NCBI GenBank assembly: GCA_013694825.1
Contig: JACDBR010000006.1
Coordinates: 1 to 11,652, forward strand
From: Solirubrobacterales bacterium
GTDB lineage: Bacteria > Actinomycetota > Thermoleophilia > Solirubrobacterales > 70-9
Length of the DNA stretch: 11,652 nucleotides
Reading direction: 5' to 3'
Part shown: positions 5,800-11,652 of the stretch, piece after piece
Layout of the letters: the number at the start of each line of letters is the position of its first letter
Numbering within the stretch: the stretch's first letter is position 1
Position numbers and translations under genes: made by a program
Notes under the pieces: model-generated
The model's input: only the letters and a program-made list of their open reading frames with translations
Database searches by the model: none
What the model was told of the DNA's origin: nothing

Positions 5800-6624
5800 A
5801 TGAGCAGCCCGAACGGATACGAACGACCGGCCGTAGCAGGAAGCGGCACCATCGCAACCGGGCTCGCGGCCGTCGCGAGCACGCTAGGCGAGGTGAGGCT
5901 CGTCGCCCGCACCGATGCCTCGGCCTGGCGCGCCGAGGAGCAGGCCCAGAAGGTCGCCGGCAAGGTGGAGGGCGGCGATCCCGCTCAGATCAAGGTCACG
6001 ACCGATCTCAACGACATCGCCGAGTGCGACATCGTCGTCGAGGCGATCGTCGAGGATCCGGGCGCCAAGGCCGACCTGCTGCGAAAGATCGCCGCGGCGT
6101 GCCCAGCCGCCGACCTGGCGTCCACGACCTCATCGCTTTCGATCACCGAGATCGCCGAGGGCTCGGGCCAGCCCGAGCGGCTCTTCGGCCTGCACGTCTT
6201 CAACCCCGTCGCACGCATGGAGCTGGTCGAGCTGTGCCTTCCAGAGCGGCTGGCGCCCGAGATCGGCGAGCGCGCCCGCGCCTGGTGCACCGCGCTCGGC
6301 AAGACGGCGGTCGAGGTCGCCGACAGTGCCGGATTCGTCGTCAACCGCCTGCTCTTCCCATTCCTCTTCGACGCCGTGCGGCTGCTCGAGACGAGCGATC
6401 TCGAGCCGGCCGACGTCGACACGTGCATGCAGCTCGGGGCCGCCCATCCGATGGGGCCGTTGCGGGTGCTCGACTTCGTCGGCTTAGACGTCGCGGCGGC
6501 AATCGGCGAAAGCCTCCATGCCGACTCATCAAACCCCGATCACCGGCCCCCGGAACGGATGCGCGAGCTGATCTCCGCGGGTCGCCTGGGCCGAAAGAGC
6601 GGCGCGGGGTTCTTCGAGTACTGA
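5800..6624 (+). CDS. 3-hydroxyacyl-CoA dehydrogenase (3-hydroxybutyryl-CoA dehydrogenase-like)
   Basis: This 274-residue enzyme is about the normal length of single-function HAD/Hbd proteins; it interconverts 3-hydroxyacyl-CoA and 3-ketoacyl-CoA. An N-terminal Rossmann domain has the nucleotide loop GSGTIA at 14-19. The catalytic region contains SSLSITEIA (110-118), H132 and N135 in HVFNP, E144, and N182 in GFVVNR. The C-terminal helical dimer domain has MGPLRVLDFVGLD (218-230) and ends in GRKSGAGFFEY, typical of the family. Two details are unusual: the loop reads GSGTIA rather than GAGTMG, and the end of the second strand has Ala35-Arg36 where NAD enzymes usually carry Asp or Glu, which may mean NADP(H) use. 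AGGA lies 13 nt before the ATG. The gene is divergent from a thiolase, the next enzyme in beta-oxidation. Confidence 0.92.
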   Translation: MSSPNGYERPAVAGSGTIATGLAAVASTLGEVRLVARTDASAWRAEEQAQKVAGKVEGGDPAQIKVTTDLNDIAECDIVVEAIVEDPGAKADLLRKIAAACPAADLASTTSSLSITEIAEGSGQPERLFGLHVFNPVARMELVELCLPERLAPEIGERARAWCTALGKTAVEVADSAGFVVNRLLFPFLFDAVRLLETSDLEPADVDTCMQLGAAHPMGPLRVLDFVGLDVAAAIGESLHADSSNPDHRPPERMRELISAGRLGRKSGAGFFEY

Positions 6625-6638
6625 GTCCGAGCCGCCGC

Positions 6639-6863
6639 CTACGCCGCGCGCTTGATGTCCAAATCGTCGTCCCCTACGCGCCCGGCACGGTCCCAGAAAG
6701 CGTCTGCCTCCGAACAGCCCTGGAGCTGCGCGCTGTCGGCGATCTCGTTCCAGGGCAGCTGAGCCTCGGGCAGCTCGTCCCAGCGAGCCAGCTCGAGCGC
6801 CTCGAGCGCACCGCTCAGGGCCGGTCCCAGGTGACTCTGGGTGCGAAGCGACGTCCGCAGCAC
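6639..6863 (-). CDS. small hypothetical protein (74 aa), start uncertain
   Basis: This is an unrecognised minus-strand ORF, convergent with the dehydrogenase gene, whose stop is 14 bp away. Third positions are mostly G/C and the product is an acidic helical protein without signal or membrane segment. The only standard start is GTG at 6863, with GAGAAG a few bases upstream. Coding-like sequence continues upstream of it as VRLTEKQLE until a TAA at 6909-6911, so the real start may be non-standard, altered or misread. The segment from there to 6990 shows no gene. Nothing indicates function. Confidence 0.45.
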   Translation of the reverse strand: MLRTSLRTQSHLGPALSGALEALELARWDELPEAQLPWNEIADSAQLQGCSEADAFWDRAGRVGDDDLDIKRAA

Positions 6864-6990
6864 CTCGAGTTGCTTCTCGGTGAGCCTGACAACCCAGATC
6901 GCGCCAAATTAGGGACCCCGGCGGACGGAAGCCTGCCTTCGCGGTGAGCGCCGTGGAGGGGCCCGCAGCGAGCTGTTGGCGGTTCGGTGC

Positions 6991-8307
6991 CTACTCGGTG
7001 ACCGCGCGGTGCTCGCTCGTCACGGGATGGATTCGCACCGCGACTATGCGGTTCTCACGTACCGATTCGACCCGCACCTCGTAGCCGTTGGCGCGAATCT
7101 CGTCGCCTCGCTTCGGAAGCCGGCCGAGCTCGGAGAACACGTAGCCGCCGATCGAGTTGTAGGAGTCGGAGTCGACCGGCAGGTGGATTCCGGCGTCCTC
7201 GAGGTCGCCGATCGGGACGTGGCCACGGACGTAGTAGTCGCCGTCGGTGAGACGCCTGACGGTCGAGGAATGGGAGTCGGTCTCGTCCTCGATCTCGCCC
7301 ACGACCTCCTCGAGGATGTCCTCGATCGTCGCGATCCCGACCGTGCGCCCGTACTCGTCGGAGACGATCCCGAGCGAGCTGCGCTGCTTTTGGAGCTCGG
7401 TCAGCAGGTCGTCGAGCGGCTTGGTCTCGGGGAAGATCGGCGCGTCGCGGATCGCCGGCTCGATCGACGTGTCGGGGCCGGCGTTCATGTAGAGGCGGGC
7501 GAGGCTGTTGTTGTGGACGACGCCCCGGACGCGGTCCGGATTGTCGTCCTCGACCACGACCAGTCGCGTGTGCCCCGAGGATACGCAACGGCGCAGGGCA
7601 TCCTCGACCGTCTCGTCGGCGTTGACGGTGACGACCGCGGGGATCGGCGTCATCACCTCGCGGGCCTCCTGCTCGTGCAGGTGGAAGACCCCGCCGAGCA
7701 TCCCGGCCTCGCCCGGATCGAGCGAGCCGCCCTCGGCGCCCTGGGAGATCAGCACCCGAAGCTCCTCGGGAGAGGTCTCATCCGAGGCGTCGGGGTCGAT
7801 CCGAAAGACGCGCCGGACGATGAAGCGCGAGGGCACGTTGGTGACGACGATCAGGGGGCGAAAGAGGCGCGAGAAGAAGGCCAGCGGGCGTGAGATCCGC
7901 AGCAGCATGCTCTCGGCCTGGGCGATCCCGACCATCTTCGGCGCCTGCTCGCCGAGGATCACGTGGAGGAGCGTGACGATGACGTAGGCGAGCGCGAAGG
8001 CGATCACGTGGCTGACCGTGACGCCGACCGCGCCCTCGAGCAGCGGTGAGATCAGCTCGGCGATCGCCGGCTCACCGAGGAAGCCGATGCCCAGGGAGGC
8101 CAAGGTGATCCCGACCTGAGCCGTCGCAACGTAGTCGTTGACATGCTCGATCTGCTCGCGGGCGAGTCGTGCTCGCTTGTCGCCCTGGTCGGCGAGCTGC
8201 TGCATCCGCGAGGGGCGTGAGCGCACGATCGCGAACTCGCCGGCGACGAAGAAGCCGTTGACGAGCACCAGCGCAAGCACAGCGAGGAGGAAGAGGAGCT
8301 CGATCAT
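6991..8307 (-). CDS. CNNM/CorC-HlyC family transporter (DUF21 and CBS domains)
   Basis: This 438-residue integral membrane protein belongs to the CNNM/CorC family, linked to magnesium or cobalt export and ion homeostasis. The DUF21/CNNM membrane domain covers about 1-190. It has an N-terminal helix at 3-22, small-residue helices at 60-90, a helix at 97-118, and the GEQAPK motif (119-124) equivalent to GELxPK. A CBS pair follows at about 215-275 (with VMTPIPAVVTV) and 280-337 (with VSDEYGRTVGIATIEDILEEVVGEI), the nucleotide-sensing module. The CorC/HlyC C-terminal domain is at about 350-430 (YYVRGHVPIGDLEDAG, then YNSIGGYVF and GRLPKRGDEI). All parts are present and the length is normal. The ATG has no evident Shine-Dalgarno sequence but overlaps the stop of a 26-codon upstream ORF. 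The transported ion cannot be read from sequence. Confidence 0.93.
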   Translation of the reverse strand: MIELLFLLAVLALVLVNGFFVAGEFAIVRSRPSRMQQLADQGDKRARLAREQIEHVNDYVATAQVGITLASLGIGFLGEPAIAELISPLLEGAVGVTVSHVIAFALAYVIVTLLHVILGEQAPKMVGIAQAESMLLRISRPLAFFSRLFRPLIVVTNVPSRFIVRRVFRIDPDASDETSPEELRVLISQGAEGGSLDPGEAGMLGGVFHLHEQEAREVMTPIPAVVTVNADETVEDALRRCVSSGHTRLVVVEDDNPDRVRGVVHNNSLARLYMNAGPDTSIEPAIRDAPIFPETKPLDDLLTELQKQRSSLGIVSDEYGRTVGIATIEDILEEVVGEIEDETDSHSSTVRRLTDGDYYVRGHVPIGDLEDAGIHLPVDSDSYNSIGGYVFSELGRLPKRGDEIRANGYEVRVESVRENRIVAVRIHPVTSEHRAVTE

Positions 8308-8384
8308 CGCCGCGCCCGGTCAAGCACGCGCGATGCCTCGCGGCGGAGCTTTCGGCTGATAGGGGAGGAGCAGTCGTCGTCCAT
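8304..8384 (-). CDS. possible 26-codon upstream ORF coupled to CNNM gene
   Basis: On the minus strand an ATG at 8384-8382 opens a 26-codon frame (MDDDCSSPISRKLRREASRV, then a basic tail). Its TGA (8306-8304) overlaps the CNNM ATG (8307-8305) as ATGA. The transporter start lacks its own ribosome site, so re-initiation after this short ORF would explain its translation. The ORF has only a weak GAG upstream and is short enough to arise by chance. Confidence 0.3.
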   Translation of the reverse strand: MDDDCSSPISRKLRREASRVLDRARR

Positions 8385-8432
8385 TGGCGACGCGCTCAAG
8401 GTAGCAGGGCCTCGGTGGGTGTCCGGGCGGGC

Positions 8433-8438
8433 TATTTT
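8433..8438 (+). promoter_or_regulatory. possible -10 box for a leaderless decarboxylase mRNA
   Basis: TATTTT fits the actinobacterial TAnnnT -10 pattern and ends exactly 6 nt before the ATG at 8445, the spacing expected when transcription starts on the A of the start codon. No good -35 is visible. It is the only AT-rich patch in the 137-bp divergent gap between the transporter and the decarboxylase. Confidence 0.35.
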
Positions 8439-8444
8439 GGGCTG

Positions 8445-9965
8445 ATGAGTCGCGTCGATTCCCGCGTCGAAGGTGAGCCTGCGGGCGCTCGACTCGGCGA
8501 GCAGACTCAGGCTCCCTACCTCGATGCCCTGATCGACTACGCCGGGCGTGACCCGAGCCGCATGCACGTGCCAGGCCACAAGGGCGGCAGCGGCGCCGAC
8601 CCGGGATTCCTGAGCGCGGTCGGCGAGGCGGCGCTGGGACTCGACATCCCAGCCGGGATCGAGGGCATCGACGTCGGCCCCGACCTCGAGCGACTGCCCT
8701 TCGAGCTCGCCCAGCGCCTGGCGGCGGACGCCTGGGGGGCGCGGCGAAGCTGGTTCCTCGTCAACGGCGGCTCGGGCGGCAACCACGCGATCCTGCTCGC
8801 CCTCGCTCAGACCAGCTCGCGCGTGGTCGTGCAGCGAAACATCCACTCCTCGATCGTCGATGGGCTCGTGCTCTCCGGCCTGCGGCCCCACTTCGTCGCC
8901 CCCGTGATCGATCCCGAGCTCGGCCTCGCCCACTGCCTCGAGCCGGAGGCGCTCGACCGCGCCCTGAGCGAGGCGCCCGACGCCTCGGCGGCGCTGATCG
9001 TCTCACCGACCTACTTCGGCGCCGTCGCCGACGTCGCCGGGCTCGTCGAGGTCGCCCATAGCCGCGGAGTGGCTTTGATCGCCGACGAGGCGTGGGGCTC
9101 ACACCTGCGCTTCTCCCCAGAGCTGCCGTCGTCGGCGCTCGAGCTCGGTGCCGACGTGGTGCTCTCCTCGACGCACAAGATCATCGGCAGCCTGACCGAG
9201 TCGGCGATCCTCCACCTCGGTCACACCGAGCTCGTCGACGAGCGCTTGGTCGATCGTGCGGTCACCCTGATCGAGACAACGAGCCCGAGCGCGCTGCTGA
9301 CGGCCTCACTCGACGCCGCGCGGCGCCAGGCGGCGACGCGCGGGGCGGTGCTACTCGCCGAGACGGTCGCCTCGCTTGCCGAGCTGCGAGCCGAGATTCG
9401 GTCGATCGAGGGCCTCGACGTGCTCGATGAGTCAATCGCCGAGCGCCCCGGAGTCCACGGCTTCGACCCGTTGCGGCTGGTCGTCGACGTCCGCGGCACC
9501 GGCGTGACCGGGCACCGGATCGCGGCGCTGATGCGCGCCAGCCACGACGTCAACCTCGAGCTCTTCTCCGAGAACGTCGTCGTCGCCGTGTTCGGGCTGG
9601 GCGAGCGCGCGGGTGAGACAGGCATCCGCCTCGTTGAGGCGCTGCGCGCGGCCGTGGGCCAGGTCGGCGCGACGGGCGAGCGCGAGTCGGTTCCGTTCGC
9701 CGAGCCACCGCCCTGGGGGCCGACCGAGCTCTCGCCGCGCGAGGCCTTCCTCTCCGCCCATGACATCGTCGCCTTCGACGAGGCCGAGGGACGAATCGCC
9801 GGCGAGTCGCTCGCCGCCTACCCGCCAGGAGTGCCGAACGTGCTTCCGGGAGAGCGCCTGACGCGGCCCACTCTCGACTACATCGACGACTCGATCCGCC
9901 ACGGCGGCCTGGTCCGGGGGGCGAGCGACCGCAGCCTGCGAACTATCCGCGTGGTCAGCCGGTGA
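8445..9965 (+). CDS. Orn/Lys/Arg decarboxylase (PLP-dependent, fold type I)
   Basis: This 506-residue enzyme is of the length of the shorter, Gram-positive-type biosynthetic arginine or lysine decarboxylases. The family signature HVPGHKGG is at 41-48. The PLP domain has the Ser/Gly-rich cofactor loop VNGGSGGNH (106-114), H134 in RNIHSS, D214 in IADEAWGSH and the Schiff-base lysine K245 in SSTHK. The C-terminal OKR_DC domain runs from about 425 with AYPPGVPNVLPGE at 458-470. It removes the carboxyl group from a basic amino acid; arginine to agmatine is the best guess given the next gene, but lysine or ornithine are possible. An in-frame GTG at 8415 with AGGG before it would add ten residues; I prefer the ATG because those residues are not family-like. 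The stop overlaps the next gene by GTGA, so this is the first gene of an operon. It resembles SpeA, but the substrate is unproven, so no symbol is given. Confidence 0.92.
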   Translation: MSRVDSRVEGEPAGARLGEQTQAPYLDALIDYAGRDPSRMHVPGHKGGSGADPGFLSAVGEAALGLDIPAGIEGIDVGPDLERLPFELAQRLAADAWGARRSWFLVNGGSGGNHAILLALAQTSSRVVVQRNIHSSIVDGLVLSGLRPHFVAPVIDPELGLAHCLEPEALDRALSEAPDASAALIVSPTYFGAVADVAGLVEVAHSRGVALIADEAWGSHLRFSPELPSSALELGADVVLSSTHKIIGSLTESAILHLGHTELVDERLVDRAVTLIETTSPSALLTASLDAARRQAATRGAVLLAETVASLAELRAEIRSIEGLDVLDESIAERPGVHGFDPLRLVVDVRGTGVTGHRIAALMRASHDVNLELFSENVVVAVFGLGERAGETGIRLVEALRAAVGQVGATGERESVPFAEPPPWGPTELSPREAFLSAHDIVAFDEAEGRIAGESLAAYPPGVPNVLPGERLTRPTLDYIDDSIRHGGLVRGASDRSLRTIRVVSR

Positions 9966-10852
9966 GCGACCCAGGCCCGGCCGCGGCGCTCACCTGGGGG
10001 TCGGACTCCGAGTACGGGACGCTTCAGGACATCCTGCTTGGCCCGGCGGAGAACTTTCGCTGGCTGGCGACGAGCCTGATCTCCAAGGCAACACTGGAGA
10101 GCGGTCGCCGCTTCGACTCGGAGCTGGCGCGCGCCCAGCATCGCGAGCTCGTCGCCGCCTACGAGCAGGCAGGCGTTCGCACGCACTGCCTTACCCCCGA
10201 TGAGGCGCTTCCCTACCAGGTCTTCGCCCGCGACTCGAGCGTGATGACGCCTTGGGGCGGGGTGGTGATGGCGCCGAAGCAGCAGTGGCGTCGCGGCGAG
10301 TACGGGCCGGTGATCGACTTCTACGCCGCCTCGGGCATTCCGCTCTGGAAGAAGGTCACCGCCGGCTCGATCGAGGGCGGCGACGTGGTCGTCGTCGAGC
10401 CCGGCAAGGTCCTGATCGGCAACGGCGAGGAGCGCACCGAGATCCAAGCCGCCGAGCAGCTCGCCGGCTGGTTTCGCGGCCAGGGCTGGGAGGCCCGGGT
10501 GGAGCCGATCCCTGGGCAGTTCGTCCACATCGACGTCCTCGTCTCGGTGCTCGCGCCGCGGCTCGCAGCGGTCTGTGTCGACGCGGCGCCGGGAGGCCTG
10601 GTCGGCTGGCTCCGCGACGCCGGCTACGAGATCCTCGAGATCTCCGTCGCCGACGCCTTCGGGCTCGGCGTCAACGCGATTTCGCTGGGCGACGAGCGAA
10701 TCATCTCGGCCAGCGGCTCGGTCGAGCTAAACGCGCAGCTCCGCTCGCTTGGGCTGACGGTGCTCGATCCCGACCTCTCGATGTTCACGGCCGGGGGCGG
10801 CGGCGCGCACTGCCTGGGCCAGCCGCTTCGCCGCAGCCTGGTCGGCGGTTGA
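9962..10852 (+). CDS. arginine deiminase/DDAH-superfamily amidinohydrolase
   Basis: This 296-residue enzyme of the guanidine-modifying superfamily (COG1834-like; DDAH, arginine deiminase, amidinotransferases) attacks a guanidinium carbon with a Cys nucleophile. Motifs appear in order: GTLQDILLGP (19-28), FARD (88-91), EGGD (138-141), GNGEERTE (153-160), the catalytic His in HIDVLVSVLAP (189-199), and GGGGAHCLGQPLRR (278-291) with nucleophile C284. All catalytic positions are present. Products would be a ureido compound plus ammonia or an amine (hydrolase), or a transferred amidino group. The GTG start overlaps the decarboxylase stop as GTGA, indicating translational coupling. If the decarboxylase makes agmatine, this enzyme may deiminate it to N-carbamoylputrescine. 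It lacks the WxxR and GEGT-type motifs I associate with canonical agmatine deiminase (AguA). Dimethylarginine or arginine are alternatives. Confidence 0.88.
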   Translation: MSDPGPAAALTWGSDSEYGTLQDILLGPAENFRWLATSLISKATLESGRRFDSELARAQHRELVAAYEQAGVRTHCLTPDEALPYQVFARDSSVMTPWGGVVMAPKQQWRRGEYGPVIDFYAASGIPLWKKVTAGSIEGGDVVVVEPGKVLIGNGEERTEIQAAEQLAGWFRGQGWEARVEPIPGQFVHIDVLVSVLAPRLAAVCVDAAPGGLVGWLRDAGYEILEISVADAFGLGVNAISLGDERIISASGSVELNAQLRSLGLTVLDPDLSMFTAGGGGAHCLGQPLRRSLVGG

Positions 10853-11652
10853 GCGGGGGGCCGGAGCACTCGAGCACCGGAGCGGAGCACTCGGCTCCCG
10901 GCCCCGCGATCGACTCCGGGCGTGTGATCGCCGACCTGCGCGAGCTCGACCGCCTCACCGCCGATCCCAGCGGAGCGATGCGGGTCTGCTGGACCGAGTC
11001 CTGGCGCCGGGCGCGCGAGCTGCTCGGCGAGCGGCTGACCGAGCTCGGGATCAAGCCGCGTCGCGACTCGGCCGGCAACCTCTGGGCGCGCCTGGAGGGT
11101 CGCTCGGATGCTCCGGCGTTGGCTGTCGGTTCGCATCTCGACTCGGTTCCCGGCGGCGGCTGGCTGGACGGCGCGCTGGGCGTCATGGCGGGTCTCGGCG
11201 CTCTGCGCTCGTGGATCGAGGCCGGTGAGCGCCCACCTCGCACGATGCTGCTCGTCGACTGGGCCGACGAGGAGGGCGCTCGCTTCGGACGCAGCCTGTT
11301 CGGCAGCTCCGCATGGTCGGGCACGCTCGACGTCGAGGCGGTGGCCCGGTTGCGCGATGCCGACGGCGTCGGGCTCGCCGAGGCGCTGGCCGAGAACGGG
11401 CTCGAGCTCGAGCGCGTGCTCGCCGCGAGCCGGGATCGTCCCGAGCTCGCCGGCTACCTCGAACTCCACATCGAGCAGGGCCCGGTGCTCGAGTCCGAGG
11501 GGCTGGCGGCCGCGGCGGTTTGCGGCTGCGCCGGGGTCGAGCGCCAGCGGCTTCGCTTCGCTGGAAGGGCCTCCCACGCCGGCACGACGCCGATGGATTC
11601 ACGCCGCGACGCCGGCCTGGCCGCGGCCGAGACCATGCTCGCAGCCGAGCGG
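10849..11652 (+). CDS. M20 family N-carbamoyl amidohydrolase (HyuC/AllC-type), 3'-truncated by window
   Basis: The first 268 residues of a dinuclear-metal amidohydrolase are present; the frame is open to the window end and about 130-150 residues are probably missing. Metal and catalytic residues lie in GSHLDSVP (H96, D98), WLDGALG (D107), DEEGARF (E141, E142) and LHIEQGPVLE (H207). HIEQGP is diagnostic of the N-carbamoyl-amino-acid hydrolase / allantoate amidohydrolase / beta-ureidopropionase branch. GRASHAGTTPMDSRRDAG (239-256) is the start of the lid domain. These enzymes release CO2 and ammonia from ureido groups. A TTG at 10849 overlaps the previous stop as TTGA. The alternative GTG at 10924 would cut off the IDSGRVIADL helix usual in the family, so TTG is preferred. 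Its position after a guanidine deiminase suggests it processes that enzyme's ureido product. Confidence 0.88.
   Translation, partial: MSGGPEHSSTGAEHSAPGPAIDSGRVIADLRELDRLTADPSGAMRVCWTESWRRARELLGERLTELGIKPRRDSAGNLWARLEGRSDAPALAVGSHLDSVPGGGWLDGALGVMAGLGALRSWIEAGERPPRTMLLVDWADEEGARFGRSLFGSSAWSGTLDVEAVARLRDADGVGLAEALAENGLELERVLAASRDRPELAGYLELHIEQGPVLESEGLAAAAVCGCAGVERQRLRFAGRASHAGTTPMDSRRDAGLAAAETMLAAER

Noticed and set aside
5595..6947. A 450-codon plus-strand open frame across the thiolase/dehydrogenase junction
   Set aside because: It overlaps both well-supported genes and encodes a highly Arg-rich low-complexity sequence.
6976..7893. A 305-codon plus-strand frame opposite the CNNM transporter
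   Set aside because: It has no recognisable domains and mirrors the third-codon bias of the transporter gene, whose motifs are complete.
1..11652. CRISPR arrays, tRNA/rRNA genes, IS elements, prophage or toxin-antitoxin modules
   Set aside because: I found no regularly spaced repeats, cloverleaf-like sequences, transposase or phage motifs; the window reads as ordinary core-type chromosome.

Overview
This is chromosomal sequence from a high-GC bacterium. The codon third positions are strongly G/C, start codons include GTG and TTG, and the protein styles point to Actinomycetota: secreted proteins with Ala/Glu-rich linkers, cell-wall-binding repeat 2 proteins, CNNM/CorC transporters, and a ydaO-type leader on a cell-wall hydrolase. 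My best guess is the class Thermoleophilia (Solirubrobacterales-like), but no marker gene in the window proves it. I see no phage, IS element, CRISPR array, tRNA or rRNA.

Layout, left to right. (1) 3-728 (+) is the 3' part of an alpha/beta hydrolase gene. (2) An envelope block spans 831-3986. A secreted coiled-coil/M23 endopeptidase (831-2072, minus) is preceded on its own strand by a well-conserved c-di-AMP (ydaO-type) riboswitch at 2098-2223. Running away from it is a gene for a membrane-anchored protein with cell-wall-binding-2-like repeats (2438-3718), followed by a small hypothetical gene (3738-3986). (3) An acyl-CoA block spans 3999-6624: a thiolase with a trailing lipoprotein gene on the minus strand, and a divergent 3-hydroxyacyl-CoA dehydrogenase on the plus strand. 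The shared 146-bp region carries an inverted repeat and an 11-bp direct repeat. (4) A short minus-strand ORF (6639-6863) is followed by a CNNM/CorC transporter (6991-8307, minus), which has a 26-codon upstream ORF coupled to it by ATGA. (5) A tightly packed plus-strand operon (8445 to the window end) encodes an Orn/Lys/Arg decarboxylase, an arginine-deiminase/DDAH-superfamily enzyme and an M20 (HyuC/AllC-type) N-carbamoyl amidohydrolase cut by the window end. The junctions are GTGA and TTGA overlaps.

Two points deserve attention. The first is the c-di-AMP riboswitch on the M23 hydrolase: its class is known, but here there are only 25 nt between the aptamer and the TTG start, with no room for a terminator. 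The second is the three-gene operon. Chemically it could form a complete arginine-to-putrescine route (arginine to agmatine to N-carbamoylputrescine to putrescine) in which the usual agmatine deiminase and nitrilase-family AguB are replaced by unrelated or only distantly related enzymes. That pathway is an inference from gene order and enzyme chemistry, not a demonstrated one.
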